From positions 1-19,518 of the forward strand of contig JAFLJW010000031.1 in the NCBI GenBank assembly GCA_022712815.1: a DNA stretch of 19,518 nt. The letters are read 5' to 3'. The notes under the pieces were generated by a model. The model made no database searches, was not told where the DNA came from, and saw nothing but the letters and a program-made list of their open reading frames with translations. This DNA comes from Pseudodesulfovibrio sp. Its GTDB lineage: Bacteria; Desulfobacterota; Desulfovibrionia; Desulfovibrionales; Desulfovibrionaceae. This document shows positions 1 to 7,289 of the stretch, piece after piece. A program made the position numbers and the translations under genes. The number at the start of each line of letters is the position of its first letter. The first letter of the stretch is position 1.

Positions 1-1
1 A

Positions 2-32
2 AAGCGGTTACAGCTCTACACTGTAACCGCTT
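2..32 (-). terminator. Rho-independent-type hairpin downstream of the tRNA-Arg 3' end
   Basis: Positions 2-13 and 21-32 form a perfect 12-bp stem with a 7-nt loop. The hairpin sits 8 bp past the CCA end of the minus-strand tRNA-Arg fragment, where the native terminator of that tRNA gene would lie. Only the start of the T run (complement of AAA at 1-3) is inside the window. It therefore probably belongs to the original chromosome and marks the outside of the island. Confidence 0.6.
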
Positions 33-40
33 GAAATATC

Positions 41-97
41 TGGTGCGCCAGGGAGGATTCGAACCCCCGGCCGTCGGCTTAGAAGGCCGATGCTCTG
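41..97 (-). other. Island attachment junction: 3' part of tRNA-Arg(TCT)
   Basis: Read on the minus strand, this gives the end of the D stem (GAGC), an anticodon arm with loop CTTCTAA (anticodon TCT, Arg), a T arm with TTCGAAT, the acceptor strand CTGGCGC, a discriminator A and an encoded CCA. The 5' acceptor strand and D loop are missing: beyond about 97 the sequence stops looking like tRNA. Tyrosine integrases commonly recombine inside tRNA genes, leaving a 3' fragment at one end and an intact copy at the other. The integrase gene starts about 80 bp inside this point. I infer that this is one att end and that the intact tRNA-Arg lies beyond the other end of the island, outside the window. 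Confidence 0.8.
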
Positions 98-179
98 AGG
101 TTAGTCGCCTTGTGTCCTGACTTGTTTTTTTCTTAGTTCCAAGCTTCTTATTTAACAAATGTTTATAAGGAGTTGGATT

Positions 180-1055
180 ATGGATTGCGTTACCCCTACA
201 GAGGCTTGGGATTTCTACTTGGAAAATAAAGGGGTGAGGTTGACTGGCCGAAGAACTGACGAGTCTCGATGGCAGCTCCATGTTGACCCGTATGTGGGCG
301 AAATTCCCTTTCCTGAAATGAGAGCGATGGATGTGTTGAGCTGGCGAAGAAAGCTTGAAAATAAGGGGCTGAGTCCGCAGACCGTGAAGCACTGTATGGG
401 GCTTCTCCGGAGAGTTGTCAGATTCGCTAGCAAGTGGGACTACTATACTGGCCCTGTCCCGCACTTTGAGCTGCCCACGGTCCACAACACGCGAACACGC
501 ATCCTTTCCCCAGGGGAAGGAAGAGTATTGCTTGATGAGCTGTCTCGCAGGTCTTTGTTGTGGCATGATATTTGTTTATTCGCTTTAAATACGGGCTTGC
601 GGGCTAACGAAATATTCAGCCTACGCAAACTTGATATATCCGCTGATCTAGAATTTGTCTACATAATAGACCAGCGGCCCGGAATGAGTAAAACCGTGTC
701 CAGAGCGTTGCCATTAAATACCTCAGCTCAGGGTGTGGCTCAACGCTATATGGGCGAGGGCAAGGGGCAAACACTATTCCAATACGCAAGTGGCCGTCCC
801 ATCACCTCTGTAAGCTCATCATTTGAACGGGCCGTAAAAGCATGTCGTTTCAACACAGGTGTTAAAGATCGTTTGCAACGGGTGGTTTTTCACACCTTGC
901 GGCATACATTCGCTTCCCGCCTTGTGCAGAATGGTGTCAGCCTACAAATTATATGCGATTTGTTGGGGCATAAAAGTCTTAAAACGACTATGAGGTATGC
1001 CAAATTAGATGTTTCTCAGACACAAGGGGCGGTGAGGCTTCTTGATCATATTTAA
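180..1055 (+). CDS. int: Tyrosine recombinase (island integrase)
   Basis: This 291-aa site-specific recombinase would insert and excise the island by cutting DNA with an active-site tyrosine. The complete catalytic set is visible: R141 (in TGLR), K171, H238 and R241 (in HTLRH), H264 (in LGHKS) and Y273. Residues ~5-90 resemble the SAM-like core-binding domain. There is no N-terminal arm-binding domain, so it is closer in size to XerC/XerD-like enzymes than to ~400-aa P4-type integrases. The start at 180 is preferred because AAGGAG at 167-172 sits 7 nt upstream; the upstream ATG at 159 lies before that site. It lies just inside the tRNA-Arg junction and points inward, as expected for an att-proximal int. 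It looks intact. Confidence 0.9.
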   Translation: MDCVTPTEAWDFYLENKGVRLTGRRTDESRWQLHVDPYVGEIPFPEMRAMDVLSWRRKLENKGLSPQTVKHCMGLLRRVVRFASKWDYYTGPVPHFELPTVHNTRTRILSPGEGRVLLDELSRRSLLWHDICLFALNTGLRANEIFSLRKLDISADLEFVYIIDQRPGMSKTVSRALPLNTSAQGVAQRYMGEGKGQTLFQYASGRPITSVSSSFERAVKACRFNTGVKDRLQRVVFHTLRHTFASRLVQNGVSLQIICDLLGHKSLKTTMRYAKLDVSQTQGAVRLLDHI

Positions 1056-1339
1056 TAGGTTGCCAAGTTGGGTCAGGATTGTTTGAGTCATAATCTCTGA
1101 GAGGGGGGGGGAGGTCTCACTGGCAGAGCTGGGGAGCGTGCCAGGGATGATGGTCCTGTGCCGGGAAAAGGTCAGGCGATTCGAGGATGTTTTGCGGGAG
1201 ATACTGGAAGGGTGACTTGATGCGGGAGGAGGAGAGTTGACTCTGTCCCTGATTCGAGACATTTATACATTACAAGTCACAACGGATTGAATTCTGCCGT
1301 GCTTTCGACTTGGTGAATCGTGAATGAGAAGGACTCGCC
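1056..1339. other. Intergenic region with no gene recognised
   Basis: This 284-bp gap between int and the Fic gene contains a run of nine G at 1103-1111. A short plus-strand stretch around 1115-1216 looks coding-like and may be a decayed gene end, but I cannot assign it. A TTGACT at 1237-1242 and a TATACA at 1264-1269 are 21 bp apart, too far for a confident sigma70 promoter, although the Fic gene's promoter is expected here. No RNA gene or repeat is recognised. Confidence 0.4.
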
Positions 1340-2002
1340 ATGAAACAGGATAAGGAAAAAGCATTATTCATTGCCAACAAGGTCTTTACCGAGCTCGTCT
1401 TTGACGTGCAGAGCCTTGAGGGGATGCCGTTCACGATGCCTGAGGTGCAGACCTACATCCAGGGTGTGACTGTCGGAGGCCACAAGGTCTCGGATGTCGA
1501 GAAGCTCAAGCAGCAGAAGCTCGGCTGGGAAACGCTGATTGATCTGGTCAAGACAGACTCGTTCAGCCTCACCAAGGAGACCGCTTGCTCCATCCAGAAA
1601 GTCATAGGCAAGGGTGAAGCCTTGGAGCCTGGGCAATTTAGGTCAGGTCAGGTCGGCATAGCTGGCACCGAGTACAAGCCCCCGCATACGAGCGATCTTG
1701 ATGAAATTTTCGGACGGGTGATCAAGGAAATACTGGAGCTGGAAGACGTCCGCGAGCAGGCCTACTGCCTCCACCTCGACTTCGCCCGTAACCAGTTCTT
1801 CTGGGATGGCAACAAGCGCACTGGCTTGCTCATGCTCAACGGCCACCTGATGAGCAACGGCTACGCGCCGCTGTCAGTGCCAGCCAAACGGCTCACCGAG
1901 TACAACGCTGGCATGATCAAGTTCTACGAAAGTGGTGAACGAGGTGAGATGATGACCTTTTTGAAAGAGTGCCATGAGGCTATGTACGGACGGTTTGCGT
2001 AG
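1340..2002 (+). CDS. Fic-fold protein with glutamine at the catalytic histidine position
   Basis: Fic proteins transfer AMP or other phosphate-containing groups onto protein side chains, and many act in toxin-antitoxin or effector settings. Residues 151-162 read NQFFWDGNKRTG, matching the Fic core HPFx(D/E)GNxR except that Q152 replaces the histidine needed as base in classical AMPylation. The anion-binding DGNKR is kept. Near the N terminus, QSLEGMPFT (24-32) resembles the inhibitory-helix motif (S/T)xxxE(G/N) of self-inhibited Fic enzymes, with E27 retained and the Ser/Thr position changed to V23. A GGHKVSD segment at 46-52 also fits the subgroup. The start has AAGGA 6 nt upstream. The gene stands alone between int and the next ORF, with no obvious antitoxin partner. 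The fold is fairly certain; the activity is not, and it may not be an AMPylase. Confidence 0.8.
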   Translation: MKQDKEKALFIANKVFTELVFDVQSLEGMPFTMPEVQTYIQGVTVGGHKVSDVEKLKQQKLGWETLIDLVKTDSFSLTKETACSIQKVIGKGEALEPGQFRSGQVGIAGTEYKPPHTSDLDEIFGRVIKEILELEDVREQAYCLHLDFARNQFFWDGNKRTGLLMLNGHLMSNGYAPLSVPAKRLTEYNAGMIKFYESGERGEMMTFLKECHEAMYGRFA

Positions 2003-2101
2003 TATCGATCTAGAAAGATGATGGTTGTGATAATTTTAACCATACCCACTAGACAGATTCTACAAGTATAGCTTAGCTTATTTACAAACTGAGAGTGGAC
2101 G

Positions 2102-2962
2102 ATGAACAAGACAAAAAAGAAATTAACTGTTCGTTTTTTTTCAATAAAAGCAAACGATAGCTTTTTTGATGATTTTATTTCTATCCATCACGTAAATCAA
2201 GCCAATGAAAAAAATGCTCGAATCATCAACGTTAGGGGAAAGAAGCACTTAATAAAAATTCATAGCGAACTACAGCACAATGAGAAAAGCGTCTTTATGC
2301 TTTCTGTTGTGCGAGAACGTAACACTTGGCAAACAAGAGCTTTGGGGAATGGGAAAATATCGGGCATCCCTCTCAATCAAGGGATAATTGGTGATCCTTA
2401 CTATTTTTTACTTGTGCCTGACGACAAGATTATTATTGGGTTCACTACCGGGTTGAGTGGGAGCTTAAAAAGTGTAGCAAATGCCACTTTGCAACAATTC
2501 AACAAAGACAGAACCTCAACAGTTGCCTTGGATTTTATTTCCAGAGACACAGAATTTTCCAAGTTTGAAGAGCTAAACAACTTCAGTCTACTCTACTTTA
2601 AGGTGACCCCCACATCTCTCGGTTCAACCAACATAGCAACCCCTCGTTTTCTTAGTGAGCTAAGTGCCACTCCTTTCATGGCTGGTAATTCACAAATAGC
2701 TTTTACGTTGACTGATATTGGTGAAGACGGATTGTCTGAAAGTGATCTTGTTGATATCGTCAACTACTTAGCTGAAAACGATGGATGTAGTGCTTTGATG
2801 GTGCAAGGTTTGGATGAAAACGAAAATAAAGTTCGTTTGAACTTTCGGAAAGCATACGCTCTGTTTCAGACCATCATTGAAGTTCGAAGCAAATATGTTG
2901 AAGAGATAAAAGCAAAAGAAGTTCTATTTAGTGCCATTACCTATTTTGAGAAGGCTAACTGA
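2102..2962 (+). CDS. Unknown 286-aa protein, possibly RexA-like
   Basis: I do not recognise this protein with confidence. It starts with a lysine-rich stretch, is mixed alpha/beta, and has no membrane segment, Cys cluster or obvious catalytic motif. The order and spacing of several segments recall lambda RexA (~279 aa) as I remember it: a central strand FLLVPDDKIIIGF followed by a GLSGS turn, then a domain with TLTDIGEDGL, and a helical C terminus rich in charged residues. RexA is the DNA-binding sensor of an abortive-infection system. This likeness is from memory and is weak. The gene faces hamB and their 3' ends overlap by 8 bp, so it is packed against the defence pair and probably travels with it. 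Base use is AT-rich like hamAB. No RexB-like membrane partner is adjacent. Confidence 0.6.
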   Translation: MNKTKKKLTVRFFSIKANDSFFDDFISIHHVNQANEKNARIINVRGKKHLIKIHSELQHNEKSVFMLSVVRERNTWQTRALGNGKISGIPLNQGIIGDPYYFLLVPDDKIIIGFTTGLSGSLKSVANATLQQFNKDRTSTVALDFISRDTEFSKFEELNNFSLLYFKVTPTSLGSTNIATPRFLSELSATPFMAGNSQIAFTLTDIGEDGLSESDLVDIVNYLAENDGCSALMVQGLDENENKVRLNFRKAYALFQTIIEVRSKYVEEIKAKEVLFSAITYFEKAN

Positions 2963-5450
2963 TTAAATCCTCAATTTCTCGCATTGTGACTACGTGTAGC
3001 GTGTCAAGCCTTCCCTTTCCAAACAATCGCCTCAGCGTTTCAAACGAACTAGCTACGACATCTCTAGGCAGCACCCTATGTATTTCCAATGCGGTTTCTC
3101 TAGAAAGACCTAGATTGACCAGACTAATTACGCGATCTTCGCACCCTCCGACCTCAATGTAGGAATAGAGTTTAACCTGCGATAAATCACTTGCTTTCTC
3201 TCCTAGAATGTCTGTTATGAGAGCATGATAGCAACGTAGGGCTGAGGACATTCGGAAGCGAACATCAGTATTAACCACTTTAATCACACTTCGGACACTG
3301 CTGTCACAACTTGTGAAGTTGTCATTTTTCTTGTCAGTCTTGATTTGTTCAATGATCATTTTCTTTAAAGAATCACCTCGCATCCACTTCGCTGCGATAA
3401 CACAAGCGTGCTCTATGCTATAGGCTTCTTTAGGCAAAAATATTCCAGCCTCAAACAGCTCGTTACAAACGAACACTAGCTTTGGATACAATTCTGGTGA
3501 CATCGGGTGGGGCAGCATCCAATCTGCTAAATCATCTTGCTTTTGGATTGAATTATACAGTTTATTCTGCTGAATGAAGCCAACAGTTGGGTTGGCTTCA
3601 AGGGTAAATGTATCAACTTTGAGAGCATCATATGCCTGCACGATATGTTTTTCTAATCGCTGTTTTCCTGCTGCGTCAAGCTTAAGCTCGGGGGCATCTA
3701 GTGTTGTAGATAGTATTTCCCCATCGAACTCTTTCAATAGCTTATTTGCAATAGTGTAATACGAGAATTGATTGTCAGATGTGTGATCATATTTCCCATC
3801 GAGGGCTTCAAGAACGTCATCAAGGTTGTCATTTAGCACTTTGAAATATGTAGGGATTTGATCTGCAATCTCTTCGCGTTCATCAAAGTAGTCTTGATAG
3901 GCCCATTCGTGTTGTTCAATTAAAAAAATGTTACCTGCAAAATGTTCCAACATGCGCCCAGCCCTACCCGTTATGTTGTCTAGTTTAACATCTTCAAGTC
4001 TTGCTGAAGGTTCACCCCTTGGTGTTTGCTGGGTAGGGTTTGTTAAAAACAAATTTTTCGCTGGGAGATTTACTCCTTCTGCCAGGGTGCTTGTACAGAC
4101 TATAAAATCTACTTCACCTTCGCGGGCAAGGGCTTCAACCATCGTACGAACTGCGCCAGGAAGGGGACCATAATGAAATGCAACACCTTTTCGTAGGCAG
4201 CTAGCAAGACTGAAGTCTTCATGGAGGAACCGTTCGACATAATCTGCCGCTTCTTCTAGGCGTTGTGAACCTTCTCTTTCTGCAAGGAGAGCGGCTAGGC
4301 CACTAGCGGTGTGTTCGCAGTAATTCGTTTGATTCCTGTAGATGATATTGCTCTCTCCTTGCCCTAATCGGCAAACAACATCCTGGAGTTTCTTGTCCTT
4401 GAACCCTTTAGGGATGGATATTTTTCTATCGCTGCCGATTCTCGAAATATGAATATTTTTTCCTTTAAAACTAACAGGCATTATAATCTTAGCGACAGGA
4501 GAGTGTTTAGTCTTTTTCTTTTCAAATTCAACGCCATCAAAGACAGAGTCAAAAGCATTTTGGTAACGTTGAGATGGCATACTTACAACTATCTGCGGAT
4601 TGCTTCCCTCAAGTATTTTTTGAAGTGTCATGTGTAGTAAGACGCCTCTGCTTTTGTCAGAAATATTATGGGCCTCATCCACGAAGAGATAATCAAAATA
4701 TAAGTCGCCAGCCTGTAGGACCTCGAACAATCTTTCCTGTGTCATGACGAAAAACGTCTTTTCTTTAAATGGGCCTTCGCTGGGGACTGTGCAGATTCCA
4801 ATGTTCTTTTCGTGTTCTTTCCCTTTTGCTATTTCATGTATTTTCCCTGCTAATTCAGAAATAAGAGCTCTTGTCGGGACAACCACAGCAGCAAAGGCTC
4901 CATCACTTTCAATGACCTTTTGCATAAGGTATTGTAGTATAAGGTGCGTCTTGCCAGTTGAGGTTGGTGCTGAAGTAATAACATCGTGGTCAGAGGCAAG
5001 GTCTTCCCATAGGGTGCGCTGATAATCTGTTAAAGGGTGGTCAATTTCATTGACTGTATTAAGCTCTTTTCTCAAATCTTTTTTGGTTTCATCGAATATG
5101 CTCACCCTGCATTTCACACCAGGAAACCTGTCTTTCAAAAGCTGTGCATTAGGGAAGTCGCCAGTTTGTGTAAAAACACTATCTGCAATTGCTACAATTT
5201 CCCCAATGTTGTCGTTCGAAACATGCAAGAGCATGGAAAGTAATGTAGCTCCTTCATTGATATAGTCTTCGTCTTCTGAAAGATAAAAGAATTGTATTGC
5301 AGTGGCTAACTTCTTAGCAATCTTGTCGTTGAGAACGTACTCTTCATTGGCAATCGTATAAATATATGCTTGAAATAACTCATCACATGCAAGGGTGAAA
5401 TCTTTGTTGTCAGCAATCTGTGACGATAATTTTTTGTAAAACTGGCTCAC
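2955..5450 (-). CDS. hamB: Hachiman-type DEAH-box helicase HamB
   Basis: This 831-aa superfamily 2 helicase would be the DNA-sensing motor of a Hachiman antiphage system, in which HamB is thought to hold and then release the HamA nuclease when it meets aberrant DNA. Visible motifs are a Q-type YQRTLW region (143-148), Walker A APTSTGKT (161-168), motif Ia VPTRAL (191-196), DEAH at 258-261 within LFVDEAHN, and motif VI GRAGRM (495-500). A ~130-residue N-terminal helical region precedes the helicase core and a ~330-residue C-terminal region follows it. Its ATG overlaps the hamA stop by 4 bp (ATGA), so translation is probably coupled. Length and order fit known HamB. Assignment depends mainly on the HamA partner, since the helicase core alone is generic. 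Confidence 0.85.
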   Translation of the reverse strand: MSQFYKKLSSQIADNKDFTLACDELFQAYIYTIANEEYVLNDKIAKKLATAIQFFYLSEDEDYINEGATLLSMLLHVSNDNIGEIVAIADSVFTQTGDFPNAQLLKDRFPGVKCRVSIFDETKKDLRKELNTVNEIDHPLTDYQRTLWEDLASDHDVITSAPTSTGKTHLILQYLMQKVIESDGAFAAVVVPTRALISELAGKIHEIAKGKEHEKNIGICTVPSEGPFKEKTFFVMTQERLFEVLQAGDLYFDYLFVDEAHNISDKSRGVLLHMTLQKILEGSNPQIVVSMPSQRYQNAFDSVFDGVEFEKKKTKHSPVAKIIMPVSFKGKNIHISRIGSDRKISIPKGFKDKKLQDVVCRLGQGESNIIYRNQTNYCEHTASGLAALLAEREGSQRLEEAADYVERFLHEDFSLASCLRKGVAFHYGPLPGAVRTMVEALAREGEVDFIVCTSTLAEGVNLPAKNLFLTNPTQQTPRGEPSARLEDVKLDNITGRAGRMLEHFAGNIFLIEQHEWAYQDYFDEREEIADQIPTYFKVLNDNLDDVLEALDGKYDHTSDNQFSYYTIANKLLKEFDGEILSTTLDAPELKLDAAGKQRLEKHIVQAYDALKVDTFTLEANPTVGFIQQNKLYNSIQKQDDLADWMLPHPMSPELYPKLVFVCNELFEAGIFLPKEAYSIEHACVIAAKWMRGDSLKKMIIEQIKTDKKNDNFTSCDSSVRSVIKVVNTDVRFRMSSALRCYHALITDILGEKASDLSQVKLYSYIEVGGCEDRVISLVNLGLSRETALEIHRVLPRDVVASSFETLRRLFGKGRLDTLHVVTMREIEDLIS

Positions 5451-6343
5451 TTTTCAACCCCCATATGCGATATGAAGCCTTCAACAAGATCGTCTAATGA
5501 CGAAAAAGGAAGAAGAATAAGCGCCGTTTTGTCTACGTCATTCTCTTGAGTAGTCATTTTGGAATAAAAATCCTCAACGTGACTTTTCGCGATTTCAACA
5601 TACTGCTCTCTATAGATCGCTTCATCTTCAGAGAAAACGTTGGGTTCAACAAAACCGATAAAACATGGCGCATGCAGTATCTCAGGAAGATTTTCGTTCT
5701 CTTCTAAAAATGGGTCCAAAAGGTTGACTAATTCATCTCGTACATCATCCTCCATCTCAGGGAAGTCAATGTAACTGTCAATAAGATCAAATTCATCAGA
5801 GTATTTGTCCATGAAATTGGATATTGACTTAGAAGCAGATGTGGCAGCATTCGAAAAGCTTTTGTGTAGCTTGGACTCACCAAGGTATAATCGTAATTCT
5901 CCATCTATATATTGCGCATGAACAGCGTCTGCCCCAAAAACAGCTACCCTTCTCGACGTTTTAAGAGATATCTTACTCAATATTTTGGGAGCATCGAAAT
6001 ACACTTCCAACAAGGTAAACAACAGGAGCTCGCCAAGCTCACCCTTAGCAGTGTGCTTGCTAATCTTCCGAACAGCTTTTTTGAAGAGTTCTTCAGGGGC
6101 TTTGTCGCTCTTAATGGATAGCTTCTTCTCGATCTCTGTGCAGGAAAAAACGAAGCGAGTCAGTATGCTTTGCTCAATCACATCAAAGAGAGCAGAGTGT
6201 TCGCACACGCCATCTGTGCAAGGAAGATATACAAGCAAGGTTTGAACAGGTTTTCCATCCCGCTCAAAATTGACATCTAATTCACGAAGGACTTTTCTAA
6301 TTCCTTGAGCATTCTCAAGTTGAGTCATAAGTCGTTTAGCCAT
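5447..6343 (-). CDS. hamA: Hachiman effector HamA (DUF1837 nuclease-like)
   Basis: This 298-aa protein carries the DUF1837 core that defines HamA. Helix KGELGELLLFTLLE (100-113) is followed by strands with D139 (GADAVHA) and then LGESK, giving E156 and K158. D139, E156 and K158 form a PD-(D/E)xK-like nuclease site, with E102 or E105 a possible fourth ligand. In Hachiman, HamA is the DNA-degrading effector controlled by HamB. The start has AGGA upstream at usable spacing. It is the second gene of an apparent minus-strand unit zinc-ribbon gene > hamA > hamB, 75 bp after the first and overlapping the third. All core acidic and lysine residues are present, so it should be active. Confidence 0.87.
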   Translation of the reverse strand: MAKRLMTQLENAQGIRKVLRELDVNFERDGKPVQTLLVYLPCTDGVCEHSALFDVIEQSILTRFVFSCTEIEKKLSIKSDKAPEELFKKAVRKISKHTAKGELGELLLFTLLEVYFDAPKILSKISLKTSRRVAVFGADAVHAQYIDGELRLYLGESKLHKSFSNAATSASKSISNFMDKYSDEFDLIDSYIDFPEMEDDVRDELVNLLDPFLEENENLPEILHAPCFIGFVEPNVFSEDEAIYREQYVEIAKSHVEDFYSKMTTQENDVDKTALILLPFSSLDDLVEGFISHMGVEK

Positions 6344-6418
6344 TTAGCCGTCCTGTCATAACAAAAATACTTCGAGTGCATATCGGAACACAAATCATAA
6401 ATCGTATGCTTCAACTAG

Positions 6419-6670
6419 TTAATCGTCTTTATCAACTTGATGTTGGCACCAGCCACAATAGTTGTGATAGCTCACTTCAAACACTTCCTTGCCACAATCT
6501 GAGCAGGTTATTTGTGAAGATCCGCCATCTTCATCTGTTTCATACAGCAGGCCATCGCTATCAAGATGGTGCATTTCGTCACTTAATTGGACAGCGCTTT
6601 CTCCACACTCTACACAATCGTAGTCAGCTAAAGAATCATTTCCACACCTGCTACATTCTCGTTGAGACAT
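6419..6670 (-). CDS. Small double zinc-ribbon protein upstream of hamAB
   Basis: This 83-aa acidic protein has four CxxC knuckles: C6/C9, C19/C22, C56/C59 and C72/C75. They should bind two zinc ions, and the middle is rich in Asp, Glu and Ser. I do not know the family. The start at 6670 is chosen because AGGAG lies 8 nt upstream; in-frame upstream codons up to 6730 lie in the promoter zone and lack a comparable site. It shares strand and probably promoter with hamA, beginning the transcript. It could be a nucleic-acid- or protein-binding accessory of this Hachiman locus, a regulator, or an unrelated neighbour. No catalytic residues are evident. Confidence 0.7.
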   Translation of the reverse strand: MSQRECSRCGNDSLADYDCVECGESAVQLSDEMHHLDSDGLLYETDEDGGSSQITCSDCGKEVFEVSYHNYCGWCQHQVDKDD

Positions 6671-6688
6671 ATCGATCACTCCTAGCTT

Positions 6689-6702
6689 GAGGTATACTAA
6701 GA
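6689..6702. repeat. 14-bp element, copy 1 (inverse copy at 7184-7197)
   Basis: GAGGTATACTAAGA occurs here and, in reverse complement, at 7184-7197. This copy overlaps the predicted transcription start of the zinc-ribbon/hamAB unit, about 5 bp past its -10 box. An operator role is inference. Confidence 0.35.
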
Positions 6703-6706
6703 GGTC

Positions 6707-6735
6707 TATATACGCCTGCATGAATCTCAAGGCAA
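6707..6735 (-). promoter_or_regulatory. Candidate sigma70 promoter of the zinc-ribbon-hamA-hamB unit
   Basis: On the minus strand, TTGCCT (6730-6735) and TATATA (6707-6712) are separated by exactly 17 bp. The start codon at 6670 would follow a leader of about 30 nt. Both boxes deviate from consensus, so a moderate promoter is expected. Confidence 0.45.
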
Positions 6736-6876
6736 GTTAAGACTAATAAGCTCGATCGACTTATGATGCTCTTTGTTGATTGTAGAGGTTGTCCAGTTTT
6801 CTGGGACTATGTCAAGTTTCCTAATAATTCCAAGTATACTCCCCTGCCACTCCAGGGCATCCCCCTGCACCCCAAA

Positions 6877-6900
6877 TGTATACCAAGGTGTATACCAAGG
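6877..6900. repeat. Perfect 12-bp tandem repeat (two copies)
   Basis: TGTATACCAAGG occurs twice head to tail at 6877-6888 and 6889-6900. It lies on the 3' side of the tRNA-Thr-like fragment, and a similar 12-bp TATAC-containing pair lies 3' of the tRNA-Ala fragment at 11743-11766. Such repeats next to tRNA halves may be integrase or excisionase binding sites in att regions; that role is inferred. The rest of 6736-6926 shows no gene. Confidence 0.55.
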
Positions 6901-6938
6901 GTAATCATCCCATTTTTAATAGCTCTTTCAAGTAGAGG

Positions 6939-7031
6939 CTATGCGGCCCTTCTCCGTTTTTGCATCGGGGTGATGCCACCAATGCCCATGTTGGGCCGTT
7001 CGTTGTTATATGTCCAGAGCCATTTCGTTGC
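6939..7031 (-). pseudogene. IS3-family transposase OrfB, C-terminal fragment
   Basis: The minus strand encodes the signature end of the IS3-family integrase core, with WLWTYNNERPN and MGIGGITP followed by a stop codon at 6939-6941. Only about 28 codons remain. The 5' side is cut off exactly where tRNA-Thr-like sequence begins (7032). CAAGTAGAG just beyond the stop (6929-6937, plus strand) resembles CAAAGTAGAG at 17856-17865 next to the orfA remnant, so both may be terminal repeats of the same IS type. The fragment is not functional. Confidence 0.8.
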
Positions 7032-7070
7032 GTGAGGATTGAACTCACGACCTACTGATTACGAGTCTGT
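7032..7070 (-). other. tRNA-Thr(CGT)-like partial sequence (anticodon to T arm)
   Basis: On the minus strand the sequence fits tRNA positions ~27-65: anticodon loop CTCGTAA (CGT, Thr) with 3' stem TCAGT, variable region AGGTC, and a T arm with GTGAG, TTCAATC and CTCAC fully paired. The 5' anticodon stem is ACAGA, one base off pairing, and no D arm or 5' acceptor lies upstream. The 3' acceptor and CCA are replaced by IS3 coding sequence. It looks like the scar of an element that recombined within the anticodon stem-loop, then was trimmed by an IS. Confidence 0.55.
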
Positions 7071-7183
7071 ATTCTATGCCGGAGACAGCCCCAATAGTCT
7101 CCTCAAGCTTTCGCAAAGCAAAAAATTAGACATCTTCCGCAACCATACGCAATCTTCATACACCCACGCGCTACGATAATGTA

Positions 7184-7197
7184 TCTTAGTATACCTC
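7184..7197. repeat. 14-bp element, copy 2 (inverse of 6689-6702)
   Basis: TCTTAGTATACCTC is the exact reverse complement of the copy at 6689-6702. This copy directly abuts the -35 box of the predicted transfer-operon promoter at 7198-7226. A CTTAG pair at 7185-7189 and 7197-7201, 12 bp apart, adds to the impression of a protein-binding site. Confidence 0.35.
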
Positions 7198-7226
7198 TTA
7201 GCAAACATCGTACAACATACTATAAT
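7198..7226 (+). promoter_or_regulatory. Candidate sigma70 promoter of the mobilization operon
   Basis: TTAGCA (7198-7203) and a perfect TATAAT (7221-7226) are 17 bp apart. It points toward the candidate oriT and the traJ-like and traI-like genes, with a leader of ~170 nt to the first ATG at 7406. That leader contains the oriT repeats, so relaxosome proteins binding there could repress their own transcription, as known for other mobilization regions. Confidence 0.5.
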
Positions 7227-7289
7227 ATCAAAATAATATGACATTATTGCCTACGGTGTGCTACATTTTCATGGAGTCCGCAGGCAGGA

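Noticed and set aside
159..179. Integrase start at 159
   Set aside because: The strong AAGGAG at 167-172 lies after this ATG and 7 nt before the ATG at 180.
1005..1262. 85-aa minus-strand frame after int
   Set aside because: Low-complexity Ser/Pro/Arg translation overlapping the int 3' end, with no domain or convincing ribosome site.
6376..6690. 104-aa plus-strand frame
   Set aside because: Antisense shadow of the zinc-ribbon gene, whose CxxC pattern and ribosome site are convincing.
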